From: Begonia masoniana
Taxonomy: Eukaryota > Streptophyta > Magnoliopsida > Cucurbitales > Begoniaceae
Assembly (NCBI GenBank): GCA_022432975.1
Contig: CM039503.1
Location: 54,372,466-54,436,465 of the forward strand
DNA: 64,000 nt
Direction of reading: 5' to 3'
Below the pieces are notes generated by a model that saw only the letters and a program-made list of their open reading frames with translations, had not been told where the DNA came from and searched no databases. A program made the position numbers and the translations under genes. Shown here piece by piece: positions 49,263 through 64,000 of this stretch (positions are counted from its first letter, which is position 1; every line of letters starts with the position of its first letter).

Positions 49263-49955
49263 TCAATTGTACAAGTAAAATTGTACAATATCACTATATC
49301 AGCTGTAAAGGCTAGACTTCCTTCTTGAAATGTAGTTTTCTGAAGAAGGCATGTGTCTGAAGAAATGTACTTTCTTATATTAAAAATAAGCTCAAATCTC
49401 AAATCAAACGCTAAGATTGTGCTAGATTAAATCAATTAAATGCATCACCCTCCTAAAACAAAGTTAATCTAAATTCATAATATCCTAAACTTTACCAAAG
49501 TCAAAGCTGATGGAAAAAATATACAGACCTAACCAAATTTTGTAGAAAAATATGGATTTAGCCTTGAGGCAAATCATATTTCTTTCTCCATTAAGGTACT
49601 CTTCGCTGCTCCATTAAAGTATTCCCCTTCTTTGATGAAGAGAAGCAGAAGGCACTCTCTCCCTTAATGACAGACACTAGTTTAAAAAGGTAGCTGCCAC
49701 TTGAACCAATTATATTCAATATCATCTTCATGAGAGGAAGAACAAAAAATAAATGATATAAAAGTCAACAAGTATTTGTATCGATCACCTGCTAAGAACA
49801 ATCCACGCTTAAAGACGCGAGAGTCCAATTTTCTTCCACAGGAAACTCACTCACTGAGTCTTTGGTTTCTGAATCTTCATATAAGGAAATATCTCGAAAA
49901 TATTTCATCCCTGTTGCTACCCTCGACAAAACATTAGACATGTATTTGCAAAGAA

Positions 49956-50149
49956 TAATGCTAAGTTTACATTTTATTTTTTACATTCTTATTTTACCTT
50001 ATGAAGTGACACTCATTAATTGATATCATTAATGTCTTATTTTAATTGTTTATAATTTGTCTTAATTATTATATTAATTAATGAGTGACATGAAATGCAA
50101 CGTCAAGAGATAAGATAAAATATAAAAATAAAAGATAAACTTAACATTA
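49956..50149. mobile_element. Palindromic MITE-like element
   Basis: The left end TAATGCTAAGTTTACATTTT and the inverse of the right end (TAATGTTAAGTTTATCTTTT) match, and the interior also folds (GTGACACTCATTAATT against its inverse AATTAATGAGTGACAT). About 195 bp. Flanking AAGAAT-like sequence occurs on both sides but not in an exact target-duplication position. Confidence 0.65.
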
Positions 50150-51257
50150 CTAAGAATTGAATCCCATGAAGACATGGCCTTGTGGGTTGAAGTACCAGCT
50201 AGAAATGTCCATGCACAATATAGACTATCGAAAAGCTGACAAAGAATTCCGACAACTATAGTGACCAAATACAGCTTTCCTAGCCTCTTGGCCTAGTGAT
50301 CTTTCGAGTGAATGTAGTATTTATACATTCGAGGAACGCATAGCAGACAGAGTATTGCATAATGTACTTTGAACCCAATTTGAAAACGAACCAGAGGATA
50401 TACAACAGCAAATGCAGCACCAGGTGGGCATTGTGATCCTGTAGTGCCAATCTGGTGAATAGAGGATGTAGATGGAGAAGAGCATTTTCCATACCGTTGG
50501 TGTTTCATCACCTTGCTGTGAACAAATAAGATAAAGACAAGAAACCATCTGAGCTTGGTTTTGCTTTCAGAATTGGAAACATTATGACAATTGAAAAACA
50601 GATTTGTAGAGTTATATTTTGTTCAAATAAGAAGATTTATAAAAAGCTAAGAGCAGGTAAACTTAAACATATAATCCTCCCCTCCAATAAAATAAACTAT
50701 AAGAGTCACAAGACTAAGTGATCTGCATTGTCATATGCCCAATATTTCTAATCATTCCTTGACAGGTCTGGAGCTTTTTTATCTTGAAGCTGAATGTTGA
50801 ATGAAAAAGCAGCTGATGCGGTATAAACGACAGAGACAATCAACAAAAAATATAATTAAGACTGAATAGATTTAGGCAATGTACAAAAGATAAAAAGAGA
50901 AAAGGAAAAAAAAAGAAGAAAAATGACATCGAATCTTCTTAGTAGGTAGGTCCCTATACTCTCCCCTCTTGGTACAAGAAATAAAATGGAGCGAGGAAAA
51001 GACTCCGAGACTTGGCTTTGAAGCTACTCCTTGGAACAAATTATAAAGAAAAACAACAAAATCTACGAATCAGACAATCCATAAGCTGATTTCAAGATCT
51101 CATATCAGAACTGAACATAAACATAATGCTTTATAAAATTTGCACGATCTATTATAGTGAACCTCGCTCTAGTTACATATAAAGAAGCAAATTCTATCAT
51201 GGAATCAAGCAGATTATGCATAAGAAGAAATGGATGAGCTTAGAATATATTACAGAT

Positions 51258-54200
51258 TCAATGATTTCCAGCTTCCAAGGGAAACGCAGAACCATTCTCA
51301 GATCCATCAATGTGATCGAAATTGCGCAAATCACCACTCTCGAAGAAAGATTGATGAAGGGCTATAACACATTGTTCAGCTTCACTATCATTTACTACGA
51401 GTGAGATATTCACCTGGAAATCACCCAACGGAATTGATCAATTAGTATGATTAGCTGGGGAGGTAAAGGAAGTGAGTTTGGTAGGAGAGGCTGGGAAACC
51501 TTGGATGCTCCTTGTGAGATCATCTGAACATTGACTCTGTTCTTCCGAAGAACGTGGAATGCCTGTCAAAATTATGGAGCAGATTATATCCAATGGAAAA
51601 AGAAAAATAGAAACAAGATTCTAGGTTTTAGATAAATCAGTGAAAGAAGATTCAATTATTTGAAAGGAACAAAGTTCACTAACTTCAATTGATTCAATTA
51701 CATATAAACACATTAAAATGTAAAACAGCTGATGTACAACACCACCTTCTCCAATATTAAAGAAGAACTCTCAAAGTTTCCGATAAGAGAGATGATTGAT
51801 CTGTTCTGAAGAAGATTCACTAGTGCAATTTTTTCAAGTTCTTCCACAACATGGTCGAGCTCCTAAAAAGTTAGAACCATAATAATAGAACAGGTCAGAA
51901 AGCACACACAATAGGTCATGGAAGGCAAGCGGGTGCATGCATGCACGTGTGTGTGTGGAAGGGAGGGAGGGAGCACATAAATTATTCACGTAAAAAAAGG
52001 TCCTGAAAACAGTTGAGATGAGGATTCTAATTTGTAACAGATTAGGGTTCTTAAACTCAAAATTAAAATTCGAAATCCCCAATTTTAATCCAAAATCAAA
52101 ACCTAACACTCAGATTTTAGCGATAACCGATCAAATTTCTAAAAAAATCCAATGATGATTTCAGCTAGCAAATTCGAGCTGAACTCGGACTTTGGAGAGA
52201 CAGCAATCAATGAATTCAACTTGAAAATTGTCCAGATACAGATGAAGACCGGATTCAACAAAGAGCATCTCTGAAAATCCTAGCTGAACTCGAATTTCTC
52301 TGAGACAGAAAATCCGAGCTGAACTCGGATTTCTCGGAGAAGTTGGTTCAGAACTTCTCCTATAAAAAGAGAAGCTCAGTGAAGAGAGAAAGCACACCAG
52401 AGCAAACTCCCTCTCCCTCTCCCTCTTGAGTTCTTCAGTCAGAGAATTCTTATCTCAGTTCTCAGCTTCCGACCACCGCTCGACCTTCAGACGCAGCAAT
52501 AACTCCGACTGAGGAGGCAGTAGCTCCACTCGAGAAGTCAAGCTCCTCGGCGAACCTTCTCCGGTACAACGAACAACCACCATTGGTGTAAGCTCACTCT
52601 CGCAACAGAACAGAAAAAAAGGAAGAAGGTTCAGTTATGTTTTTAAACAATAGAACCGGTTCACCTTGACCACCCAAACCGAACCGGTCCAGCCGAATCG
52701 AACCGTCCATCCGAACCAGATCCGGGCCAATTGAACTGGACCCGACCCAAATTATACTGAACCGATCTAAGATTTTACTGATAAAAAATTTCTGCCTAAA
52801 TCTTTATTAAATGAATTTATCGAAGTGGAAAATTAATATCAATATTTTATTTATGCAGAAAAAAACTCGAAAGTTGTTCGAAGCAATCCAATCTGACCCG
52901 ATCCGTCTTAAGAGCACACGTAAAGAAATTATGCCTAAATTCTTCTGAAATTGAATTTACTTGAATAAGAATTTGACACTAAGATTTTGTTTAAGGATGA
53001 TATTATTGGAATATTGGAAAAATCCCGATAATCTTAACTTTTCGGAACCTAAGTAAGTGAAAATACTACGTTTTCAACGTTTTGACTACGACCCTACATC
53101 ACAAAATTTATGTTATTTTCTTATAATTATTTTATTACATGTTTTCGATGTTTGAGCACGCATGTATAGACATTGACATAGAATTGTATAAAGATAAAAT
53201 TGCTAGGACATTTTGTATGTGTATGAATATGATGAATTTGACGGAAAATATATGATAACAAAAACTTGAATGACAATGAGATAACTGAGCTTGAACGAAA
53301 ATGAGATAGCTACGCATGAACGACAATGAGATGATTATGCCGGAATGAAAGTAAGATGGTTACGCCTGAACGACAATGAGATGACTATACCTGAACGAAA
53401 GTAAGATGACAAAACCTGAACGACAATGAAATGACTAAGTCTGAATGAGGGTTGGAAAATGAATTTCACCTAGTATGTAACTATTAAGTCAGGATTTGGT
53501 AAATGCAATGTAAATTTTGGCACTTGCACATATTTTCGTTTACTGAGTTATTCTCATAGTTGTAATTTTGTGATATAGGTGAGTTTTTGTCTGAGGAAGA
53601 AATGACGTTGCTCGAGAATCTCTCAGATGCAAATGAGCATACAGAAGAAGAAGAAAATGTTTTCGAGTTGAAGGAAATAGTTTAAATGAGTATTTTCTGT
53701 TTTCAAAGATATTTCGTATTTTTAACTTTGAATAAATTATATTGAATTTTATTTAAAGTTTTATGAATTATTTTAATTCTGGATTTATTTCTAATTTCCG
53801 ATAATGTTATTTGAAATTTGAAATTTTGATTAAGGTTCTGCACATTTAATGTTTATGTTATTATTTAAAGAGGTTTTCAAATATTCTGAAATTAGATTTT
53901 TAACGCTCGAATTTAAACCTAAATCAATTTGAAATTTTTTTAGAGTTTTTCAAATTGAGAAAAATAAATTGAGAATTTAAAATTTGAGGCGATACATAAT
54001 TTTACCTAATTCAGGAAAAACCAAAAACTTTCCCTCGTTCTTTGGTTTCTAGTAGTTAAAGAATATACATAAAAGCACATGACTACAAGCCACTTGGAAA
54101 GTAACATCGAACTATAAAAGAAAATCTACATTTCCTATTTTTCTGTGACAGCTCGTATGTGAAGGCAAGAAGGGTCTGGTGGAGTCCAATCTATACCAGT

Positions 54201-57200
54201 GGGGATGCACAATCCTACATTGCTTGTGAGAGTGAAAAATGCATAGTTTATAAGTAGAGTTACCCTCCTTACCTAGTACAACGCGTTTTGGGGTTGATCC
54301 CAAGAACAAATCCGTGCAGGCTCTGGCCCAAAGCGGATAATATTGTACTGAGAGCATTGAGTGATGTTACATTTTCTTTCTATTCAAACTTTCTCAATCA
54401 TGCTAATTGCAAAATAGTTAATATTTGATTTCAGATTCTACAATGTAATCTAAGAAACCGAAAAAGTTTCTAAATATTATATTCTTTAAATTTGGAGCCC
54501 GAAATCTAAGGAGAAAGGAGAAACATGCCTGCTGAATCAGTTCTCTGCTCCAAATTTTTGATGGGTCAAGAGTCAATGATATACTAACTTCACTAGTAGC
54601 TACAACATCCACAGATATCCCTAATTCTTCAAAGATAGAGAAAACCTGCTTCATCAAGCACATCTCATTACATATTTGAAGCAGGTTTCTGAGTATTTAA
54701 GGGAAAAATCAGTTTCATCTTCACCTTTGCAAGGAAACCAAATTGTCCAAGCATGCGCGTACTAACAATATCCAACATAGTTACATTCCTCTTCAAAACT
54801 ATGCTAGTCAGCAAAGCCTGTAATTAATTAAAAAAGAAAAATGGTCAAAATCATACATGAAATCATCTAAGAATTAAAAATTTCCGTATTGACCTTACTC
54901 ATATCTCTGGTTTTTGTTATTAGGGTGCCAGGAGCTCTAGGATTATAAGAGTTCTTGACTCTGACAGGAATATCACCTTCTTTTGCTGGTCTCATTGATT
55001 GTGGGTGCAGGACCTGCATATTATTGGAATTTGAAGGTCATTCTCCTTGTTTCATGACTACAGATCTAAAACAAATCAAGTTTCTCTCAATCTCTATCTC
55101 GACACTGTACAACAAAATGAAAGATACAACCCCATCACTTTGGTTTTGATCATATTGAAGAGCAGTGGAAAAGTAATTGTTATGCAAGCTATCCTATGCA
55201 TTGGAACATGAGCATGCATGCAAACGAAGAAGGGCAGAGCAGACCCTCTAGAAAGAGGCTTCTTTAACTGAAATGGCAGAACTGACCTTTTGAAAGTGGT
55301 TCATTATACACGTGAGCGAAAGAAAACAGTATGACGATCACAGTGAGATAAAAAAGATTATATTGACCTGAACAAAAAATTACATTATTTAATCAAATTA
55401 TTTAAAGGGTTACTGATATTTTGGGAACCCATAATGTCAAGCTTACTTATCATTTCTGATATTTGGGTTAATTTTCACTCAGTATATTAAGAGATGACAA
55501 AAGAAAAAAAAAACCTGAGCACCAAAGTATGCAAGCTCAGCTGCCTCGTCAAACGTTAAGTAAGGTACAGTCTTGGCACGTGGATGAATAGTAGGGTCAC
55601 AAGTCAAAACTCCATCGACATCTTTCCAAACCTGTCAAAATATGACCAGTACCGTGACTGTTCTCATTCGAATATCTAGATTTACTGCATTCTTCTACTC
55701 GGGTTTTCATTATTTTGTGTGGAACGTGACACAGGGCTGAGTCTAACCTGAATCTCTGTTAAGCCTAAGGCTTTACCAATGGTTGTGGCTGTCAAATCAC
55801 TGCCACCCCTGCCTAATGTAGTAATAGCACATGATTTCCAGCCCTGCAGAGGAGAAATAAATCATGTTAGAAAATACCTTATAAACATTATCGAACTCCA
55901 AACCTCCTTCCATCCGAAAAAACTATATACTGGAAGTCAAATTTTGCAGCTTTCAAGTAAGAGTATAAGCTGATTTTACCAAGCAGAAATACCTTTCCAA
56001 GGAAACCAGTAATAATTGGAATTGCTGGATCACTGGTCCAATCGCCATGTAATCTCTTTGCAACAGATGGATAAGTTGCTTCCAAGATGTCGGCATTGTT
56101 GAAGTCGTCTGTAGTTATGAATCCAATAACAAATGCATCATACTGCAAATATGACATGGCGACATTATAAGGAATCTATCTCCATAGTGGTCATGAACAA
56201 AACTCGCAAGTATTTACTCGGCCTTCTCAAGAATTTCAAGGAAGAGAAGAATAAAACAGTGATTAGGAGCGAAAAGAGATTTTCCTTTTTTTTTATGTTT
56301 TACTATGAGGGAGGGGACAAAAATTTGAAATCTTAAAGTACATATTACCTAAGCTAGAAATCTAAGATATTGAAGTCGTAGTAAATAGCTTCTGACGTAG
56401 AGAACCCTTAACCAAGCAAGACGAAAGTGAAGTTTCAACGATGATGGTTTGCTGCATGTTGTCACCCATCAAGGCAATTATTTAAGAATGAAAATTCATA
56501 CATGCTAGTAAGTTTAGGTCCTAATCCATTAGATTCAAACCAAGCCTAGCGCATTTGGTCAAGGTTCCAAGGTGGCAAAAACATGTTTGAAATTACTACT
56601 GACTAATTCTGTGCAAGAGGAACCATATCATGCCTACCTATTCAGGTAAATTCTTATCACTAAATGGGAATAGAATTTATTTTTCCAAACTTGAACTGCT
56701 GTCCGCCAGGACTAGCATCTAAAAAATGTTGGTGATCAGGAAACTTTGGAAAAACTTAATAACTGGAAACCAGGATTACAATCTGATGTTAAGCAAGCAA
56801 AAAACAGGTGTTGAGACTCAAATATGTGCAAAAATCAGTCACGGAAAGACTTTCAACCTGCACGTATAGGATTGAAGGAAAAGTTACAAACTTACCCAAG
56901 ATCTACTCAAAAGCTCAAAACCTAACTCCAAGCCTTACGTATCCAGGAAATACTTATAGTTGCTTGGTGAAAACATGACTCACAAGTAGTAAATGAAGAG
57001 ATAAGGATACTGTTGCTGCTGATCTATAAAGAATATTCATACTTTATATTACACCCATAGCCATACCGCTTATAGATGCCAAACAACAATTAAAAAAATC
57101 TATTCGACCAAAAGTGATACTAAAGAGGAATTTTCCTTTTTCTGTTAATCACATTTACTACATTGCCGCCAGAGATACGTAGAATCAACCAGTTTTAACT

Positions 57201-58723
57201 TTAATGAATACAAGATTTTCACACTAACTTGAAAAAAAAAAAAACTACATTATGCATTCACTTAAGTACATACTTGACGTGCTTTAACTCCAATCTTGTT
57301 CAGATAAGCGGCAAATATTCGAGTGGACATGCACTCTCCAAATGAAACTAAATAATCTCTTGTGCGGGGAGTCATCTCTTTCATCATTGCTATTCCTTTC
57401 AAAAGTTGCCCCAATTCTTCTAATTGAGCTGCAGAACATCTCAGAAACAGAACCAAATGTATACTCATGTTCAATTACACAGTAAGATCACATTATCTAG
57501 AGATTTGGCAAAATTGAACGTGGGTATTCAAAAAAAGAATTGATTTTCTAAAAATGCATAACAAAGCACAAAGGCAGGATCTGAAATACAATTTCTTACA
57601 CCTGAACTAATGAATATTACAGAATAATATGGCGATATCTAGTCCCACAAACAAATAAGTATTGAAAAAAAAAACCTACCATGGATAACAGCACACTCTA
57701 TTCCCAGTTCATTAACAGTCCTGAAAAAAATGTACAGCTGGCTAAACAGAAAATTCATGTAATATGTTTCTTTTGCACGAAACATAAACCATAAGTGGGA
57801 AGATAAAGACTACAAGAATGTATTGAATAAGACCTAAGGTGTAGATCTTCTATGAACCTCAATTCTTCAATCTCCAAAACATTAGAAACTCCACAGCTTA
57901 CTGCTTTTTCGCCTGCCTAAAATAGCAAAAGTCTAGCGCACTTAAATATAAAGTATTATCACTTTAAACATACTGTTTTTGAAAGTTAAATATTCAAAAG
58001 AACTTTACATTGTTATTTGCGTTTAAAAGCACGCTAACTCTAAAACTTAATAAAAAAATTTCAAATTTTTATCAGCTCATATAATAGAGAGCTACTCTGA
58101 CATTATCTTCCACACGTAGCAAACATAATGAAAACAAAGTAAATGGAATTACTGGCTATTCAGGCTCTAAAAGTGAAACAAAAGTTATATAACTAAAAAA
58201 GAAATATCAGGAACCGAATCAGGGATAAAATTAGAGAGTTGAGAATAATATTAAACTCAAATCAAAAAAATCAGAAAATACTTTGCCATTGCCATAAAAC
58301 TCATCCTATTACCAGCAAGAGATTGTTGGTGGTCTTTCCCATGGCTGATAAGACAACAATAGGCCTCTCTTCAGGGAAGCTTAGAATAAGATCAGCAATC
58401 TCCCTCATCCTGGCCGCTGACGACATCGACGATCCCCCAAATTTCATCACGCACGTCAATGGCTCAGCGGAATTTCTCGAATTCACACCACAATTTACTC
58501 TTTCTATCTCTACCTCATCCCCTGCTTTGCAATTCAAAATCAGCGACTTCCTAGAGCAGCAGAAATTCACAGATGCATACAGTCCAGAACGTGAAGCCAC
58601 AAACGGCGAAAACAGGAGCCGATTATCCGGGAGTGAAATCGACGGAACGCGCGGGAATTGTACATTCGCGCGAATTCCACAGCAGTGATTCGAAATGCCG
58701 CGAAAATACAGCAAACGATCCAT
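51258..58723 (-). CDS. Aspartate kinase, monofunctional, plastid (lysine-sensitive type)
   Basis: First step of lysine, threonine, methionine and isoleucine synthesis: aspartate + ATP to 4-phosphoaspartate. Thirteen exons: 58723-58313, 57916-57834, 57720-57680, 57428-57274, 56142-55993, 55843-55748, 55631-55515, 55013-54894, 54817-54725, 54645-54529, 51862-51746, 51562-51500, 51413-51258; 1719 bp, 572 residues. The N-terminal ~85 residues look like a plastid transit peptide. Kinase motifs: KFGGSS at 94-99, [49 protein letters not shown]. Two C-terminal ACT domains follow ([20 protein letters not shown], then [38 protein letters not shown]), the lysine feedback site in this class. No homoserine dehydrogenase domain follows, so it is monofunctional. 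Intron 10 is 2.7 kb and starts with GC. All phases agree. Confidence 0.96.
52155..53700. repeat. Repetitive insert inside aspartate kinase intron 10
   Basis: Intron 10 is enlarged by repeat-rich DNA: repeated GAGCTGAACTCGGA motifs (52170-52340), a GAACCGGT-rich tract (52650-52745), a 25-bp minisatellite (53268-53449), and a short open stretch (53579-53685, [20 protein letters not shown]) of unknown origin. Probably an old transposon, boundaries unclear. Confidence 0.5.
53268..53449. repeat. 25-bp minisatellite, alternating two variants
   Basis: Units start at 53268, 53293, 53318, 53343, 53368, 53393, 53418 and 53443, an exact 25-bp step. Units alternate between GAACGACAATGAGATGACTA and GAACGAAAGTAAGATGGTTA types, giving a 50-bp higher-order period. 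Confidence 0.92.
54527..54528 (-). other. GC splice donor of aspartate kinase intron 10
   Basis: Exon 10 ends CAG and the intron opens GCATGT. The phase and residue order ([17 protein letters not shown]) need the cut exactly here, and no GT occurs within a few bases that would keep them. The acceptor TTTTTAG at 51863 is ordinary. GC-AG introns are a known minor class. Confidence 0.85.
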
Positions 58724-60238
58724 TTGCAAACGAGAGAAAAGAAATTCCTGGTGATCAGAGAAGAATTAGAATCGACGGATTGAGGAGCGACTTTGGATTT
58801 ACGTTCCTCTCCACTTCCCTCTTCCCCGACTAAAGGAACAGAGTCGAGCGTAGTTAGAAAATCAGTTCAGTCAATCGGAGAGGTGGAAATGAATAGCCGT
58901 TCGATCCGATTCGAACGGTCGGTTTCATCTTACTAAAAAAAAGGTTAATATCAAAATAACCCTTAAACTACGGAATCCTTACAGTTAGGTCCTTACACTA
59001 TTTTGCTTTAAGAAACTATCCCGGTTTTCTTGAACCGGCTTAAAACAACAATCCTGTACAAAAATCAAATCAATGTGAAAAAAAATGTGAGATTTAGAGA
59101 AGGATGGAGGAGACTGTTAGAATTTTGGGACATTTATATAATTTATATAATTAAGTGAATGTATATAGTCATCAAATATATTAAGTCAATATTACGTGAT
59201 CTATTTTGAAATAAAGAATTTGACTTAAGGACATAATTGTCATGAATATTATTGTAGATCCTATATGCAGAATTTCTAATTTGATGAGGGGCCAAATTAG
59301 AAATATACAAAAGGTTGTAACTGTTGAAGATTATAACGGTTACAAAACAGTTATTGGGTTATGGTCTCCATTTGTAGAAAGAAGAATCTCTATTATGTAT
59401 CCCTATCAACAGAGAGAATAAGGAATTTAAGGAAATTCTACATTTAGAAGATCAAAACTAAAGACCATAGCTAAAGATTCAGGTACGCTTTCCCAATCAA
59501 TTTAATGTTTAAGTTAATAACAAGATTTTAAATTTAGTTTGATAAGGATAATAGAAAATAAAGATTTTCTCAACAAGGCTGCACTGAAGAGAGAGATTCC
59601 TCTGACGGAGCATCATTTTTTATGTCTCCTCTCAGACGTAGTCCAACAGAATGCCGCTATTTGTATATGGAATTAACTCCGGCGAGGAAGGCAACTCCAG
59701 AATCTTCTTATGAGAATTAGAGTGAATGGACGGAACAAATGTCGGAGTAGCCACGGCTGATATTCCGGGCAGAGTGTGTCGAATTTGTAACGAACACTGC
59801 AGACATTGTATTTCGGTCCGATTGGATCAGCCCTCGTCAGGAAAAATGGGTGATGATGATGAGCTAAAAACCTCAGCCTGTATTTGCTGTTATCAAAACC
59901 GTTTTAGCTTCTGAATTGAATTCCATGAAAATTCAGTCTTGAATCCAAGATTTTGAAAGCTGCTTATTTGATTGGAGAGTTCAAAAAACGACTTTTAAAA
60001 GCTATTCCAACATGATCATTGCACTCAAACGACAGAACACGAACAAAAGAATTCTAAGCTAAAACTACAAACAAAGGTATTGATTTTCTTTCTTCTTTCC
60101 TTCTTTTTTTGATGATTTTTTACAAAGATTTCACGGCATTGGACTAACTGGGAAGAACAAACAAAGAAATACCGAGCCAAATTTTACTTTCAGATGACCC
60201 CATTCTTTACGGGAAAACAGAACAAATGCGGCGGTCCA
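58724..60238. other. Intergenic DNA between aspartate kinase and SCPL genes
   Basis: 58724-58870 probably holds the aspartate kinase leader and promoter. 58940-59060 looks like half of a MULE-type MITE (AACCCTTAAACTACGGAATCC, GTTAGGTCCTTACAC). 59115-59522 is a probable solo LTR. 59580-60180 shows no recognisable gene. Confidence 0.5.
59115..59522. repeat. Probable solo LTR (408 bp)
   Basis: Starts TGTTAGAATTTTGGG and ends TTAATAACA, matching inverted TGTTA...TAACA termini. AT-rich interior without an open frame, size typical of copia-type LTRs. No 5-bp flanking duplication was evident (GAGAC left, AGATT right), so the call is tentative. Confidence 0.45.
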
Positions 60239-63016
<2,778 letters not shown>

Positions 63017-63318
63017 GGCTGGCGTTCAAGAAATCTCTCTCCTACAGCAATGGAGTGAAGTGGAGAAAGTTTGAAAGAAGGGGGGAAAGGGAAGAAGGAG
63101 AAGGGGGCCAACTGAATGTTGCTCACTGGGTGGCATCATATAAAGGCTGAAGAGAGGATGGTCTTGTTTTTTGTAATTATTATTACTTGAAACTTTTGTC
63201 CACTCTCAAACACTGGAGCTGAAAGAGATGGAACAGAGGAAAACTCAATTACAGTAAATAAATCCTCTCTTCCTCTCTCCTCTTGTGGGGATGATGCGGA
63301 TGAGACAGCAAATAGGTA

Positions 63319-63338
63319 GAGAGAGAGAGAGAGAGAGA
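63319..63338. repeat. (GA)10 tract in the SCPL upstream region
   Basis: GA tract about 300 bp upstream of the SCPL start, with a CT-rich minus-strand sense typical of plant 5' leaders. Confidence 0.8.
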
Positions 63339-63470
63339 AACTGTTCTTGAGACTGAAAAGAGAAGCAATTGCTTTGAAAGAGCTGTAATTGTTTGTTCCT
63401 ATAAAATTTACACCTCCATTTTTGTTTTCTAGTGAGAGAAACAAGAATCTGAATCCAAACTTTGCCCATC

Positions 63471-64000
63471 AGACTGATATAACTCAGTCCTGACTCTTTT
63501 CTTCGCTAATCGCTTCCATCCTTTTCATTAAAAAACATGACAAATCTCACAAACCACAGCTCTACAGTAATCTCACTCCTCGAAAATTCGAATGTCTGGT
63601 CTAATAATGAGTTGGGATTTCAAAAAAGTAGATTAAAAAAACTATCTTTTTTGTTTTTCCCAGACAGAATTTGTGCTCAAACATTGATTGTCTGAAATTT
63701 TGTAAGTACAAAGCCAAATCTTCTGTCTTTAGACAAGCTTCTCTCATTTGGATGATTACATTTCTCTGTTTGATCACTTCATTCAATTCATATTTCCCAC
63801 TTTAAATGGTTAAAGATGATTATAATTCTAATATTTATGTCTTTTTTTTCATGGCTGGAAGATAATTCATATCCATTTGTACCATTACATCATAGTTTTT
63901 ATCATAGTATACAAACTCTAGTGTTTGATATTTAACTATCGAGATTTGGACATCGACGTCACTTTTTCGTTAGGAGATCGATTAAGTCCAAAATTATATT
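63471..64000. other. Intergenic, nothing recognised
   Basis: AT-rich sequence; the 61-codon frame at 63601-63786 (minus) has no recognisable domain. Confidence 0.5.

Larger units (their letters stand above)
47827..51257. other. Intergenic DNA, no recognised gene
   Basis: Open frames near 47977-48184 and 50074-50548 have no recognisable domain. The region holds a 55-bp tandem duplication (49170-49262) and a palindromic MITE-like element (49956-50149). 50800-51257 probably includes the 3' untranslated region of the aspartate kinase gene on the minus strand. Confidence 0.5.

Noticed and set aside
58239..58688. 149-codon plus-strand frame
   Set aside because: Antisense shadow of aspartate kinase exon 1.

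Overview
This is nuclear DNA of a flowering plant, almost certainly a eudicot. The protein-coding genes are split by many short GT-AG introns. The proteins are plant families: a group X ERF, a DCD-domain protein, plastid aspartate kinase and a plant-type ARF-GAP. The gaps are AT-rich and packed with retrotransposon and MITE debris. Nothing bacterial, organellar or CRISPR-like was seen. Species cannot be set by eye.

Layout. 1-3 kb: the 5' end of a Ty3/gypsy element on the minus strand (LTR, tRNA-Met primer site, gag into protease), cut by the window edge. 3.6-5.8 kb: a probable solo LTR with a dense GTCGAC cluster. 6.0-7.5 kb: a broken two-exon fragment of glycyl-tRNA synthetase (minus). 7.8-11.2 kb: two copies of one old repeat. 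The first is split by a 1.2 kb hAT-like element that has captured the first exon of a heparan-alpha-glucosaminide N-acetyltransferase-like gene; between the copies lies a retroelement fragment with a GAACGG-rich array. 14.0-16.7 kb: an ERF gene (minus). 18.8-26.2 kb: a DCD-domain gene (minus) with a 5 kb first intron full of retroelement debris and a C-terminal half built from 53-residue repeats. 26.5-29.7 kb: a Ty3 remnant (plus) and a short non-autonomous LTR element with nested tandem repeats. 30.7-31.35 kb: an unrecognised possible small gene (minus). 34.4-45.9 kb: a 19-exon ACAP-type ARF-GAP gene (plus), intact except for one extra base in exon 2, with a Mutator-type foldback MITE in intron 17. 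46.8-47.8 kb: a small coiled-coil protein gene (plus). 51.3-58.7 kb: a complete 13-exon aspartate kinase gene (minus) with one GC-AG intron. 60.2-63.0 kb: a complete 10-exon serine carboxypeptidase-like gene (minus).

The genes are independent units, not an operon: translation (a dead GlyRS copy), transcription control (ERF), stress or cell death (DCD), vesicle traffic (ARF-GAP), the lysine/threonine/methionine pathway in plastids (aspartate kinase) and a secreted hydrolase (SCPL). I see no new multi-gene system. The most useful observations are the frameshift in the ARF-GAP gene, the gene-capturing hAT-like element with its empty-site paralogue, and the MITE with an exact 9-bp target duplication. 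Exon coordinates were read by eye from splice sites, reading phase and family conservation.
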